A stretch of 64,000 bases of DNA, from NCBI GenBank assembly GCA_019044685.2, contig JAGTXX020000006.1:2437501-2501500 (forward strand), written 5' to 3'. Below are positions 21,798-32,282 of this stretch, piece after piece; position 1 is the first letter of the stretch, and every line of letters starts with the position of its first letter. Position numbers and translations under genes: made by a program. The notes under the pieces were generated by a model. The model was not told where the DNA came from, did no database searches, and worked only from the letters and a program-made list of their open reading frames with translations. Source of the stretch: Nannochloris sp. 'desiccata' (lineage: Eukaryota; Chlorophyta; Trebouxiophyceae; Chlorellales; Chlorellaceae).

Positions 21798-22203
21798 AAA
21801 GAAAGTATTAATTGTTTTGAGTAACCTCTTTATTTGTTATGGTAAGATTGCAATGAGTTGGTGTATCATGAATAGGCAGTGTTGTAGCTTCGTATGGATG
21901 GAGCCTGTGGCTAGTAGTCAAAACTAAATTGGGTGGCAGGGGCAGTTGCAACACCTCTCGTCTTGCACAGCAGGAGGTCTTTGAGCTTAGGCGCCGCAGA
22001 AAAGTGTAGCCCCGCCACGAAACTTGATATAGTCTAAAGCATTAGCATAATTCGGACTATATACAACTAATTGCGGGTGTGCATAGCTGCTGCAATACTC
22101 TTATCAATAACACGGATCAGAAATGAATTAGTTGTTTTCTCGTGAAATGACAAACTCAAGCTGTTGACAGCCACTATTGTATATTAATATCAGATTACAA
22201 TAA
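21798..22203. other. Intergenic
   Basis: 406 nt between RRP5 and the MUB gene on the same strand. No HAT/TPR-type coding in any frame that I can see, and no RNA gene recognised. Confidence 0.45.
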
Positions 22204-22904
22204 ATGGTGGATATTCCTACAGAATATCAAGTCCGACTTCGCCATGTGCAAGGCGACTTGGGGCCATTTACATTGCCAGGCCAGACGACCATGCTAGAAT
22301 TAGGAGAGCTTGCTTGCTCAGAGTGGCCAGAAGGTTCGTAGTGGATTAGCTTGATATTTGTAGTAGATATCCAGGAAAGGAATGGCGTCCAAGGCATGAT
22401 TTTAAAGTGCCGAGCCCATATGTTTTCTCCAGGAGAAAATTTTGTCCCGCCGCCACTCCTAGCCTTCTTTCCCTCATGATTTCAGTCTTATTTATGAGAG
22501 AAGTAATAAGCCTTCAAGTTCTAGAAGATCTAATTAAAGTGCATTTCTCCAATTGCAGATGGCCCTCTTCTTGAGGTCAAACCTGGCAGCCCATCTGAAG
22601 TCAGACTCATCTCTGCTGGAAAATTTTTAGATGCCACACAAACTCTTCATGGTAATTGCAATCTTCACATTTTTAATTTAATTTTTCAACCTTTTCTTTC
22701 TAAATATCACCACATAATTACTCAACTTACTATATCTATGCAGGTGTTGCTGCTTCTTTAGGCCCTCTGCCTTCAGATACCATCCTTACTTTCCATTTAA
22801 TAGTACGGCCACTACAAAGCAGTACAAAGGGTGGAAAGGGCAGTGCAGGAGGCGATGGATCGAGTTCAGCAACTAGTAGATGCTGCCCATGCGTGATACA
22901 ATAG
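22204..22904 (+). CDS. Membrane-anchored ubiquitin-fold protein (MUB/UBL3)
   Basis: Exons 22204-22333, 22559-22651 and 22744-22904 (phases 1, 1) give 127 residues. The core is a ubiquitin fold of the MUB/UBL3 type: Y-Q-V-R-L-R, D-L-G-P-F, the SEWPE motif, V-R-L-I-S-A-G-K-F-L-D and a final T-I-L-T-F-H-L-I-V-R-P-L strand. The C-terminus ends CCPCVIQ: the CVIQ CaaX box predicts prenylation, and the extra cysteines could be palmitoylated, tethering the protein to the plasma membrane. In plants MUBs dock group VI E2 enzymes, and animal UBL3 directs cargo to small vesicles. A Gly/Ser linker separates fold and anchor. Too short and too split for simple frame searches; reconstruction is supported by all three splice junctions restoring the fold. 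Confidence 0.9.
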
Positions 22905-23274
22905 AAAAATAAGTTGTATATAGTTATTAATATTAGGCGCTTGGATTTGAGTCGAGTGTCCTTTCTTTTTTCCGCCTCCAACGCTTCATCTCTCTCTCTG
23001 TTTTTTCCTATTTAGATAAAGAGCTCGTAATTTTCTTTACATTTGATAGGTTGTTCTCTTACTATAAGCAAAAAATGTAATTATATAGCAGCCAGTACTC
23101 AGCTTGCAGGTGTACATCATTCTAAATACAGATCAGAGTAGAGTAGTTTTATCGATGTGGGTTTCAAGGCAGCAGGGAGTTTGGGGGCAAAATAAAAAAT
23201 ATCAAAAGTTCAAAAGGTGATTAAAATCGAATGTATTACTAATCAAGTGTGTATATATATATTTTTTCATTAGT
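22905..23274. other. Convergent intergenic region
   Basis: 370 nt of AT-rich spacer between two convergent stops. Nothing else seen. Confidence 0.4.
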
Positions 23275-26200
23275 TTAATTAGTAGTTACGTTATTATTAT
23301 TCTTATTGTCCACCACAGCCCCAGGCGAGTATGGACCCCGTTCCTTTTCCGCCACAAACAGCCTCGACATTAATTTTAAAAATCTTTTTGCATAAACACG
23401 CGGTTCGCATACTGAGATAGCATGTGGATCGCGTATAACGACACTCTTAAAGCTATGTTCTAATCTTTTACGTGCGTTGTAGGGTTGTAACCAATCGATT
23501 ATCCCTAAAAATAAAGCAACCTCCTCATCATCTTCATCTTCACCCCCGGCAGCAGTAGTACTGCTTCCAGCTCCCGTACCGTTTGTAGCTACAGTGTGGG
23601 CTGAGAGGATGCCTGGAGTAGGATCTAAAGGTACAGAAATAGCAGGAACATACCTAGAAAGTGACTGTGCAGGCTCCAAATGATCTAGGTCTTGTTGTTG
23701 GCGTCCCGCTCCCGCAGCTGTCGTCGGTGCTGGGTTAGTTTCCAGGCCTTTATGATCGGGGGAATTGCTATTATTCAATCGAACATGACGTGCAGCAGCA
23801 AGTACAGCAGTAGGTAACCTTGAAGAAGCAATTCTATCTTTACCGCCGGCACGACCACTATTCGCACCGATCATTTTGTGCCGAGCGAGTCGCAATAGAT
23901 CAAAGGCAAGTCGTTCTTCAATTGGTTTTGAGAGACGGGTAGTTAGGCGAGAGACCATTGCCTGGGCTTCTTCATCAGTTAAACCATCGAAAGCTTCAGA
24001 ATAAGACATAGACATTGATTGCTGCATTGTAGTATCCTCCTCTTTACTGTGTAGTACAGGGGAAGTAAGTAGGCCATTCCCAACAGCAGCAGCAGCGGTG
24101 ACCCGGGTGGTGTCCTTTGGCGGCGTTTGCATTGTCAGAGGGTTACCAAATACCTCTCTTCCAGGGACAACAGCACCAGTATGAGTAAAATTATGAGTGA
24201 ATACGTTGGATACTCGTGCGCTAGATGGGGTTGTGGGTTCAACAATTGAAGTATCGATAGGCACAGCAACGGCATCTGCACGATACATTATAGAATTATT
24301 ATTGTTATTTGCAGTCGTATTCTCCTCGTTGCTGGGGTTGTTGGGAGTATTATCCGAGGCGGTGGGTTGTTTGGTCGGGGTGGCAAGGTCCTCAGCATTG
24401 TTCTGCGTTTGCACTTCTCCTCGCCCTAGGGGCGCTGGCAATGCGGCAGACGGCAGCAGTGCAGCTACATTGTTTGTAATTTCCCAGTTTGCAAGTGAAG
24501 CAACGAGCGCTGCGTGCTGTTCTATCAACTGGTCGCTGTACGTCACTTTCAAATGATGCTGCGGTGCATTATTACTATTTTTATGACTTTTTGTAGCAGT
24601 CGTTGGCATCCCACCACGAGCAGCACTGGCAGTACGGAAAATTGGACCAGATCCAGGTCTCTGCTGTACGCCTACGATTGGAGAACTAGGTGCAGTAGAC
24701 GCAAATGTTGCCATATCAACATGAAATGCAGCTGGGCTGCTGATTACAGAATTTGAATTCATGCTGCCCAGCGCTGCGGTGGCACTTGTCGTTCTTCTAT
24801 GAAAATTAATGAATGGGGAATCAGCAGCAGCCATAGCAACAGCGGCACCAGACGAAGAAGAAAGCGAGGGAGAAGGAGGGACTAAATTACAGGCGTCTTG
24901 ATAGAGTGATTTCAAGGGTAGTGAGAGCGGTGCCGATGGTGTTGGTGGCGGTAAAACTTTGCCCAGGCCACTCGCTTGCTCTGATTTTTGTCGCTTCTTT
25001 TCCTTGGTATCTCTCCTCCATGATATAAAACGACTAAAATAAAGGCCCATGCCAGCTTTTGGTAATTTTGCAGGTGGTGGCAATTGCTGCTGCTGTTTTT
25101 GCTGGTGCATTCGCATTTGTGTTTGCAACGTCTTGGCACTAAACGACATACTGGTATGAATAACCAAGGGCGATACGTCATCTCCATTAATTTGACTAGA
25201 CATATTCACACAAGTTCCAGTACCATTACAACTGTTGGTACCAATACCGTCGCCGCCAGCACTGTTCAGCAGTACGGGAGGTGCTTCTGTACTGATCGTA
25301 CTCTCTGCACGGGAGTGAAGACTTCTACCAGGTGTTGCCAGATCATTTTCAGACTCTTCGGGGTATGAAAGACCTGGAACCGCTATTGGTAGAGTAGTAG
25401 GCTTTGTTCCATTTAAAGTGCTATTAACATTCAGACCTTCCTGTTGTTGTTCAGGTTGACTTTGTTTAATACTCTTGTCGTGACCCTCATCAACACTTTT
25501 GCTCGTGTTTTTCTTACCACGGTAATGCACCCCTAGCAACAAGCTATAATCCATCACATCTGCAGCTTGCAGAAATTCAGCATCTGCCGCTAATTGCCGT
25601 TGCAATCTCTCTGCCACAGGTTTCTTTAATTGAAAGGCAGATTTCAAATCCAAATCCTTGAGAATCACTACTCCCGAGGAAGATGCCTCTGTTTTTGTTA
25701 TTGTAGGAGAAGGGCCAGAGGTCGAGGCTCCAATTGTGGTGCTTCCTGCAGTCCCAGTCGCAGTACGCTTATATGTACTTCCTTTTAAATCGTACTTTTT
25801 GTGTAAAGGCATCTCTGTAGCAAAGATATTATTCATTACGACAAATCGTACTTTGCGCCTCGAGGCAAGAGTAATTCGATGGATCCCGTAAAAACGAGAT
25901 ATTAATGTGTCTGGGTGACTCGCCACGTGCGCATAGTACAATGGCAACGTTCTTAGTAACAGCTTCACTTCTTCTTTTCTCATTGTCTTAATAATGAAAC
26001 GTTCATCTTGAGAAACAAAGAACACAGAGCCGCTCTTTCCAGGAGATGGCAATTCACGCAAAGCATGATCACCGCAGGTAGAAAGAATATATTCAGAATT
26101 TGTTATATCAAATAAGCCTCGGAGCTGACGAAATACTATAGGGCTATAATCTTTCCATTTAAAGTCGTTTGAAGGGTGTGGTGGCGTGACTTCAGAGCCT

Positions 26201-27893
26201 TGTCTTGGAAATTTTATCCAAACTTTTTCTTCAAAATGCGCCTTGTCTAAAGGCCCAGCCAACGGCGGAAGTTTTGACAATGTTGTCAAGGTGTACCTAA
26301 TTCCAAGCTGTAGGTTTAACATTAAATCAAAAGAAGGACTGCCTTTATAGATGGTCTCACCCATTCTTTCTTCCTTTTTAGGGCGCCGACGGCGAGGAAC
26401 AAGAGATTGCCGAGTCATCAATTTCCACGTCCCGGTACCAGGTGCCGCCCCTCCTCCTCCTCCTGCAGTCGTATTCATAGTAGAATTGATATCACCACTG
26501 GTAGTATGTGGTCCACTTAAAGTACCGTTCCCGTGAAATAAACCACCACCGGAATGTTTTCTTGAGCGGGTAGCTGTACCAAAAACATAGTCTAGGTCTT
26601 CTGGTTGCAGTGCTTCTTCTAGAACGAGATCGCCGAGTCTATATTCACATGCATAGACAGCAGTAGATGCAGCACTATGATCTCTATTACTGCTATAAAT
26701 AGCTGTGGTGCTGTGCAAATTTTCTGCTGGGGTAGGAGACGGGGCTGTTGGAGAGCCTGGACGACTACCAGGAGGGGATGCTGCTGCTGCATGAGGTGGC
26801 TGCGGTAATGGCTGGGGCGGTACCAACCCAGAAGCAGCGTGCAAAGAGTGAGTTCTAAACAACCCTGCAGGATCAGATAAATGTTGAAACGCAGCAGTGG
26901 CCATGTGCGCACCTGCAGCAGCGGCAGCAGCTGGAGCGGCCACGATCGCTGCATTCGCTGTAGCTATAACATTATTAGTATGGTAAGTAGTAGTACCACT
27001 TTTATGTCTTGCGGGGCGGAACACACCAATTCCGTGCTGCATTCCGTTCTGCCAAAATCCCTCGTACGTAGCTCCATCTGGCCAAGTAAACACCCCTATC
27101 CCATGTTTCATACCCTGCCTCCATTCTCCATCATACCTATGCTTTGAAATCCACTTAAAGGTTCCCTGCCCATGGAATTTTCCAGCTCGAAACTCTCCGT
27201 CAAATTCATCACCTGAAGCAAAAAGAAAGCGACCAGGACCGTGAGGCTGGTCGTTCCTGTACAATCCTTCAAATCGATCTCCATTAGCACACCATTTTGT
27301 ACCAATACCATTTTTCTGGTTGCTTTCCCAGTTTCCTTGGTACCTTGATCCGTCCGGGCAGTGAAAGGTGCCATAGCCGTGGAGAGAGCCGTGCTTCCAT
27401 TCTCCAAGGTAGGTGGCTCCGCTCGGCCAAGAGTATTTGCCCCAACCGTGTTTTTGGCCGGACATCCAGCTGCCTTCGTAAATGCTGCCGTCTGGCCAGA
27501 TATAGCGACCTTCGCCTTCAGGCTGCAGAGTTGAGGGAAGAAGTTGAATTGTTTGTTTGTTTCAAGTTGAAGATGAATTATTTGTTGTTTGCTCGTTGCT
27601 ATCAGTTGGATAAAAAGTTCACATAACGGTCAAAGGTGACGAGGTTTGGTGCGGAAATACGGAGTTTTCGCTACATATAAACCTACCTGCTCATCTCGCC
27701 AACCACCTCGATAGCTCTCTATACCTCTTTGTTCACCACCAGTTTGATTTTTCCCGTTTTGATCAATTTGACTTTTTGAAAAGATCACCTCTTTAGACTC
27801 GATATTCTCTAGTTTAAGAACATCAAGCCCCGCATTGGAGCCGATGAGGCCAACATGCAGCCAGTGCAAGGAGGTGTTCCCTATCGTGTTCAT
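23275..27893 (-). CDS. MORN-repeat phosphatidylinositol phosphate kinase 1
   Basis: Exons 27687-27893 and 23275-27522 on the minus strand (phase 0) give 1484 residues. About eight MORN motifs (YxGxW..G..HG.G) cover residues 60-220, a membrane/lipid-binding array seen in plant PIP5 kinases. After a low-complexity linker comes the PIPK catalytic fold: FKWKDYSPIVFRQLR..F, GKSGSVFF, FIIKTM, KYDLKGSTYKR, MDYSLLLGVHY (about residue 724) and, far downstream, GIIDWLQPYNARKRLEHSFKS with CEPRVYAKRF, the substrate-specificity segment. It phosphorylates PI-phosphates, most likely PI4P to PI(4,5)P2, at the plasma membrane. Between the MDYSLLLG and GIIDWLQ blocks, normally separated by a modest loop, is an insert of about 670 residues rich in Ser, Ala, Asn and Gln. 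The first exon encodes an N-terminal segment without a known domain. Substrate choice is by family only. Confidence 0.92.
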
Positions 27894-28334
27894 TACGCTA
27901 GTCTCTGCAGACCGTCATTTCAAGGCGTCATTTTTAAAATTGATCTTAAATATTAAATAGCATGATTGAGGCTTGAAGTTGCATTATTATATCAGAGTTG
28001 AGTATTCTAAACACACGCATAGTGTTATTAAGTTCAGAAAGGTTGGTTTTATTTTTAGAATCATATCGCAATTGCAGTCGGTCACCAGGTGTCAGGGCCT
28101 TAACTTGAAAGTTGCGATTCACCTTCGGGAAATGCATTTCATAATTATTACAAGTTCCAACATGACAGTAAAAGTGATGAGAATCCCGCAACCAAGCGCC
28201 ATGTTGCACTAGATCTCCGGCAATTTCAAAACAAAAATTTGCTAATCCCAGATTCATTGGAATAAAATTGCTGTGCCTTGGAATCTACGCCTCGTATCAG
28301 GTCTGCGGCTACAGTAAAACTCGGTGTGCGGACA
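27894..28334. promoter_or_regulatory. Shared divergent promoter region
   Basis: 441 nt between the start codons of the two divergent MORN-PIP kinase genes, so both promoters must lie here or in the leaders. I see no recognisable TATA box that I would place with confidence. The arrangement is by position, not by motif. Confidence 0.45.
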
Positions 28335-30800
28335 ATGGTATGCAGTAGCATCTTCCCTGCCATTTTTAACGCGGCGTGGGGCGGATTAATCTCAAATCAA
28401 GGGCTTTACATTTTAATCGGCTTAGCTTTCGCAGCTTGTGCCGTCTACCTACGACACAGGGCAGTCTTAAAACGCAAATTTAAGCCGAAACTTTCGGTCT
28501 CGGTAGACTCTCTAGCTAATCTCCTACGGAAACAAGGAGGTGGATTAACATCTTCAACGGCATTGTCGGCGAATGGAGTCCCACCAGCAACACCTGAAAA
28601 TGGTCGTGCCGACGGCCTTCGATCCCCATACGAAGATAGCATGATTGCTTCATCATCTGGAGATATAGGCAATTCAATTGCTGCTATATCTCCTAAAGAT
28701 GACTTGCCTGACGGAGACCACACTGTTGAATTTCCAGATGGCACTTCATATAGTGGACATTTTGAAGATGGCAAGATGAACGGCCGTGGTGTTCTTCTAT
28801 GGCCTTCTGGTGACCGGTATGAAGGTGAATGGCGTGATGGAACTCAAAATGGACAAGGAACTTTCGCTGCAGCTGATGGTTCGATGTACTTTGGCGGCTG
28901 GGCAAACGGGCAAATGGACGGCAAAGGCGTGTTCAAACCAGCACCGCCAGCATCGATAGTATACTTGAGAACGTACAACAAAGGGCAATTAGTTAAAGAA
29001 ACATCTCTACGAGTAGATGATAGTAAAGATGATAAGCGGAAAAAGCAATATAAAGACGCAAAGAAGAAAGCTGCTGCTGCGGCTGCCGCTACCAGACCGC
29101 TGCAGCCAGGAGAAGTTATTTACAAAGGGCATCACTCTTACGATTTAATGCAGCAATTACAATTAGGAATAATGTATAGTATAGCACAAGCTGGGCAAGA
29201 TTCTCTCGTCTCTGCTTCCTCGTCGGAGAGTGTTAAGAGAAAAATAGATGAGCCGCTGATGTCATCAGATTTTTCAGCAGTCGCTATTCAATATTTCCCA
29301 GTTGGCAGTGCTGGAGAAGCTCCTTCGTTTACCTGGAAGGACTACACTCCACGTGTTTTTCAACGATTGCGGTCTCTATTTGGTATCGACAACGCTGATT
29401 ACCTAGTAAGCCTTACTGGAGGGCCTGCCTTGAGAGAACTTGCCTCTCCCGGCGCCTCTGGCTGTATATTCTTTCTTTCTTCCGATGATCGCTTTATGAT
29501 CAAATCTGTACGAAAAGAAGAAATGGAACTCTTACTAGGTCTTGTCAAAAGATATCATGCGCATATAGCTGCGCAGCCTAATACGTTTTTAGTCAGATTC
29601 TTAGGAGTGCATAGAATCTCCCCGTGGCTTGGCAGAAATGCTCGGTTCTTAGTCATGGGCAATGTCTTGCCTACTGATCGTCGTATGCACCGGAAGTACG
29701 ATTTAAAAGGCAGTACATATAAACGTACTGTAGGAGAAGAAAAACGCGCAAAAAATCCCGAGGCAACTTTAAAAGATCAAGATATAGATTTGAAAGTTGA
29801 ATTGACAGCTGAGCAACATGCTGCATTTATGCGACAGATAGCAGCTGATGCTGAATTTTTAGAAAAATTGCACGTTATGGATTATTCGTTGCTATTAGGG
29901 GTACATTTTCTACGATGGGGGAATGAAGAGTGGTACCCACCTTTTAGTGATTGGCCTACAGAGAACAGCAACCCTGAAGCTGCTGAAGTGAACGTTGCTG
30001 CCGGTGGCTCTCCCACCGCTGCCTCCATATCACAACAAGACGAACAATCACCCCAACAACCATTGATCCAACAACTACCTAGTTTCCCTCCTGTTAATAG
30101 AAAGCCCAAACGTACAGGTAGTATGGCTGTGGGTGAATCTCTGGTAGACACATTGGAATCACTTTCCACAGCTGGAGTACTGGAACCGGCATTATCACGT
30201 ACAGCAGCTTCTGTCGTCGCTACCGCCAATTCAAGTCGATTAGCTGCACGGGTGCTCGCTGCAGAAGCGCAGTCGCATCGACCTCCATCAAGGGTACGTC
30301 AACCGTGGATGGAAGAAAAACACCGAGTTCCAGACTTTAATACCGTCAGCTCTATGGCTATGATCTCGACTCCAGCCTCCCCCATGACTCTGAACTTTAG
30401 TGATACAACACCAGCTGGTGCTTTTGCTGGTAGTGGTGGTGGTAATGCGGGATTAAATACCTTTAGTCTTGCCTCTGCTGCAACTCTCACAAATTCTCCG
30501 TCTTCCAACAAGAAAAAGCTTTCTTCTTCGCTTGTAGGTGGAGATGAACAGCGCGGCAACGGGTGGGCGGTGCCTGCCTTCGCCGTAAGAACAACTACGT
30601 CTGGTGTTGTCGTTCGTGAGCCTGTGCTGTTGTATTTCGGAATCATAGATTTCTTACAGAAATATAATACGAGGAAAAGAGTCGAGCATGCCTGGAAAAC
30701 GTCGTTGCACGGATCTAGTGTTTCTGTGGCAGATCCCCGACACTACTCGAAGCGGTTTTTGAAATTTTTAGATGAACTGTTTGTAGTAGCTGCGAGCTGA
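28335..30800 (+). CDS. MORN-repeat phosphatidylinositol phosphate kinase 2, membrane-anchored
   Basis: Single exon of 821 residues, taking the first in-frame ATG (28335). Residues of about 24-40 (GLYILIGLAFAACAVYL) form one hydrophobic segment followed by basic residues, an N-terminal anchor absent from its divergent neighbour. Three MORN motifs (YSGHF, YEGEW, YFGGW) follow at about 135-205. The PIPK fold has FTWKDYTPRVFQRLRSLF, GASGCIFF, FMIKSVRKEE, KYDLKGSTYKRT, MDYSLLLGVHF (about residue 514) and GIIDFLQKYNTRKRVEHAWK with ADPRHYSKRF. As in the neighbour, the kinase core is interrupted before GIID, here by about 240 low-complexity residues. Likely a PI4P 5-kinase working on an internal or plasma membrane. 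The two genes are diverged paralogues sharing insert position, so the insert predates their split. Confidence 0.92.
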   Translation: MVCSSIFPAIFNAAWGGLISNQGLYILIGLAFAACAVYLRHRAVLKRKFKPKLSVSVDSLANLLRKQGGGLTSSTALSANGVPPATPENGRADGLRSPYEDSMIASSSGDIGNSIAAISPKDDLPDGDHTVEFPDGTSYSGHFEDGKMNGRGVLLWPSGDRYEGEWRDGTQNGQGTFAAADGSMYFGGWANGQMDGKGVFKPAPPASIVYLRTYNKGQLVKETSLRVDDSKDDKRKKQYKDAKKKAAAAAAATRPLQPGEVIYKGHHSYDLMQQLQLGIMYSIAQAGQDSLVSASSSESVKRKIDEPLMSSDFSAVAIQYFPVGSAGEAPSFTWKDYTPRVFQRLRSLFGIDNADYLVSLTGGPALRELASPGASGCIFFLSSDDRFMIKSVRKEEMELLLGLVKRYHAHIAAQPNTFLVRFLGVHRISPWLGRNARFLVMGNVLPTDRRMHRKYDLKGSTYKRTVGEEKRAKNPEATLKDQDIDLKVELTAEQHAAFMRQIAADAEFLEKLHVMDYSLLLGVHFLRWGNEEWYPPFSDWPTENSNPEAAEVNVAAGGSPTAASISQQDEQSPQQPLIQQLPSFPPVNRKPKRTGSMAVGESLVDTLESLSTAGVLEPALSRTAASVVATANSSRLAARVLAAEAQSHRPPSRVRQPWMEEKHRVPDFNTVSSMAMISTPASPMTLNFSDTTPAGAFAGSGGGNAGLNTFSLASAATLTNSPSSNKKKLSSSLVGGDEQRGNGWAVPAFAVRTTTSGVVVREPVLLYFGIIDFLQKYNTRKRVEHAWKTSLHGSSVSVADPRHYSKRFLKFLDELFVVAAS

Positions 30801-31020
30801 TGATAGAGTGACGATGATGGCAGCAGTGTATGCTAGATAAACTACATAATAGTACTCCTTTCTCTCTTTAATCAAGTATGCTTTAATAGTAATTGTAAGA
30901 TTATCGGGGTAATGAAATTATGAAATTCAAATTCAATCAAATCGAAAGAGTCATCGAGACCACATTTTGCAGATTGTAAAGAATAAAGTTGAACTTTATT
31001 TTCCTTCACTGTTTCTCCCC

Positions 31021-32133
31021 CTATAAAGCATCAAGCAACGATCCCGTACCAGTACTTTCATCATCTTCACTAGTATTGCTCACCATTCTAACACTGCTAT
31101 CTTCAGTCTCACTCTCGCTGCCACTATTCCCGCTGCTATACCCCGCTGGCAGCCGCTCAGATTCCGGCAGTTCAGCTCTCGCTGCAGGTTGAGAGCTCCG
31201 TAAGGACACATTCTTATACCACCCAGACCGCGATCTCTCCGCTCCTCTATGCCAATTTCTCACCATATCTCTTAATCTGATATCATTAAGCGCTTCTTGG
31301 GTACGATAACGACCAAAACGAGCTCTAAAAGCTTTAAATATCTCACTTTCATGGCACCTACCCTTCATTATCAAGGCATCATCGGCAAAGCCTTTAAAGT
31401 CTTGCCACTGCGATTCTAGAATTTTCGCTTCATCTACGCTTAGACGTTCTGGACGGCCTACTTCATAAAGCCCAGCGCCGAATAAGGAACCTATGCCTGA
31501 GCTGACAGCCCAAGTGCCGTCACCAAGGGAAGCATCCAAAAACGCCGAAGTGGCGACGCCGCTAACTGCGAAAAAGGCAATGGTAGCGATACGGAGAGGA
31601 AGAGGTGCTTCATAATCGATGTCGTCGACATTAAGCCTTGCTGCTTCGCCCATTCGGCGTAATATCCAATCTGATGGGCGATCTGTTTCAACTTTGCCTA
31701 GGAATAAAAGTAAAAGTTGCCACGGCGAGGCAAAATAGAGAGAAATCGACCAGAATAAGGCGCCTAAGAGATCGCCAGAATTGAGACCAATCCATTCAAA
31801 AGCGTCAATTTCACTCATTGTGTTGCCTCCAAAACGGAGGGCTAGAAGAACAAGAGCTGTGAGCGTAAAGGCGGTGCCTAAAATTGTGGCATCGTCCTTT
31901 CGAGCCTGAACCACCTCAGGGTCTTGCTTGCGTTGCGCTCTTGGAATAACACTGCTGGGGCCTCTCCTAGCTTTTGATGTCAATATGCTTGGAGTGGTGA
32001 ATAAAGGGTGGGCTGCAGCGAGCTTGAAAGATAGTAGAGGTCGAGTTGGGATCGAGCTGACATGATTTACAGTTTGTGTGGTCAAGGAGCTGCAAAAAGG
32101 CCTTCGCCGGGTTAATTGAGTACCCAAGGTCAT
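31021..32133 (-). CDS. Plastid-targeted integral membrane protein, uncharacterised
   Basis: Single exon of 370 residues starting at the ATG at 32133 (a GTG nine bases upstream is not used). The N-terminal 70 residues are Ser/Thr/Arg-rich without acidic residues, a plausible plastid transit peptide. Then come hydrophobic helices near TILGTAFTLTALVLLALRF, GALFWSISLYFASPWQLLLLFL and LRIATIAFFAVSGVATSAFL. A soluble segment with ILESQWQDFKGFAD..KGRCHESEIFKAFRARFGRYR resembles C-terminal modules of plant plastid membrane proteins that I cannot name with certainty. The tail is Ser/Glu-rich. No catalytic motif is seen. Converges on the PIP kinase with 220 nt between. Plastid location is inferred from composition only. 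Confidence 0.7.
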   Translation of the reverse strand: MTLGTQLTRRRPFCSSLTTQTVNHVSSIPTRPLLSFKLAAAHPLFTTPSILTSKARRGPSSVIPRAQRKQDPEVVQARKDDATILGTAFTLTALVLLALRFGGNTMSEIDAFEWIGLNSGDLLGALFWSISLYFASPWQLLLLFLGKVETDRPSDWILRRMGEAARLNVDDIDYEAPLPLRIATIAFFAVSGVATSAFLDASLGDGTWAVSSGIGSLFGAGLYEVGRPERLSVDEAKILESQWQDFKGFADDALIMKGRCHESEIFKAFRARFGRYRTQEALNDIRLRDMVRNWHRGAERSRSGWYKNVSLRSSQPAARAELPESERLPAGYSSGNSGSESETEDSSVRMVSNTSEDDESTGTGSLLDAL

Positions 32134-32282
32134 ATTATTCACATAGAGAAAACGAAAATGGTTTTATCTGTAAAACTTTTGTTCTGTGGCACCGACTTCA
32201 AGTTGTGTTTAAAAAATCTGGACAGAATATTTGGAGCCCTTAAAGAACTCACATTTCGATTAATATTTATTTAGCGAACATC

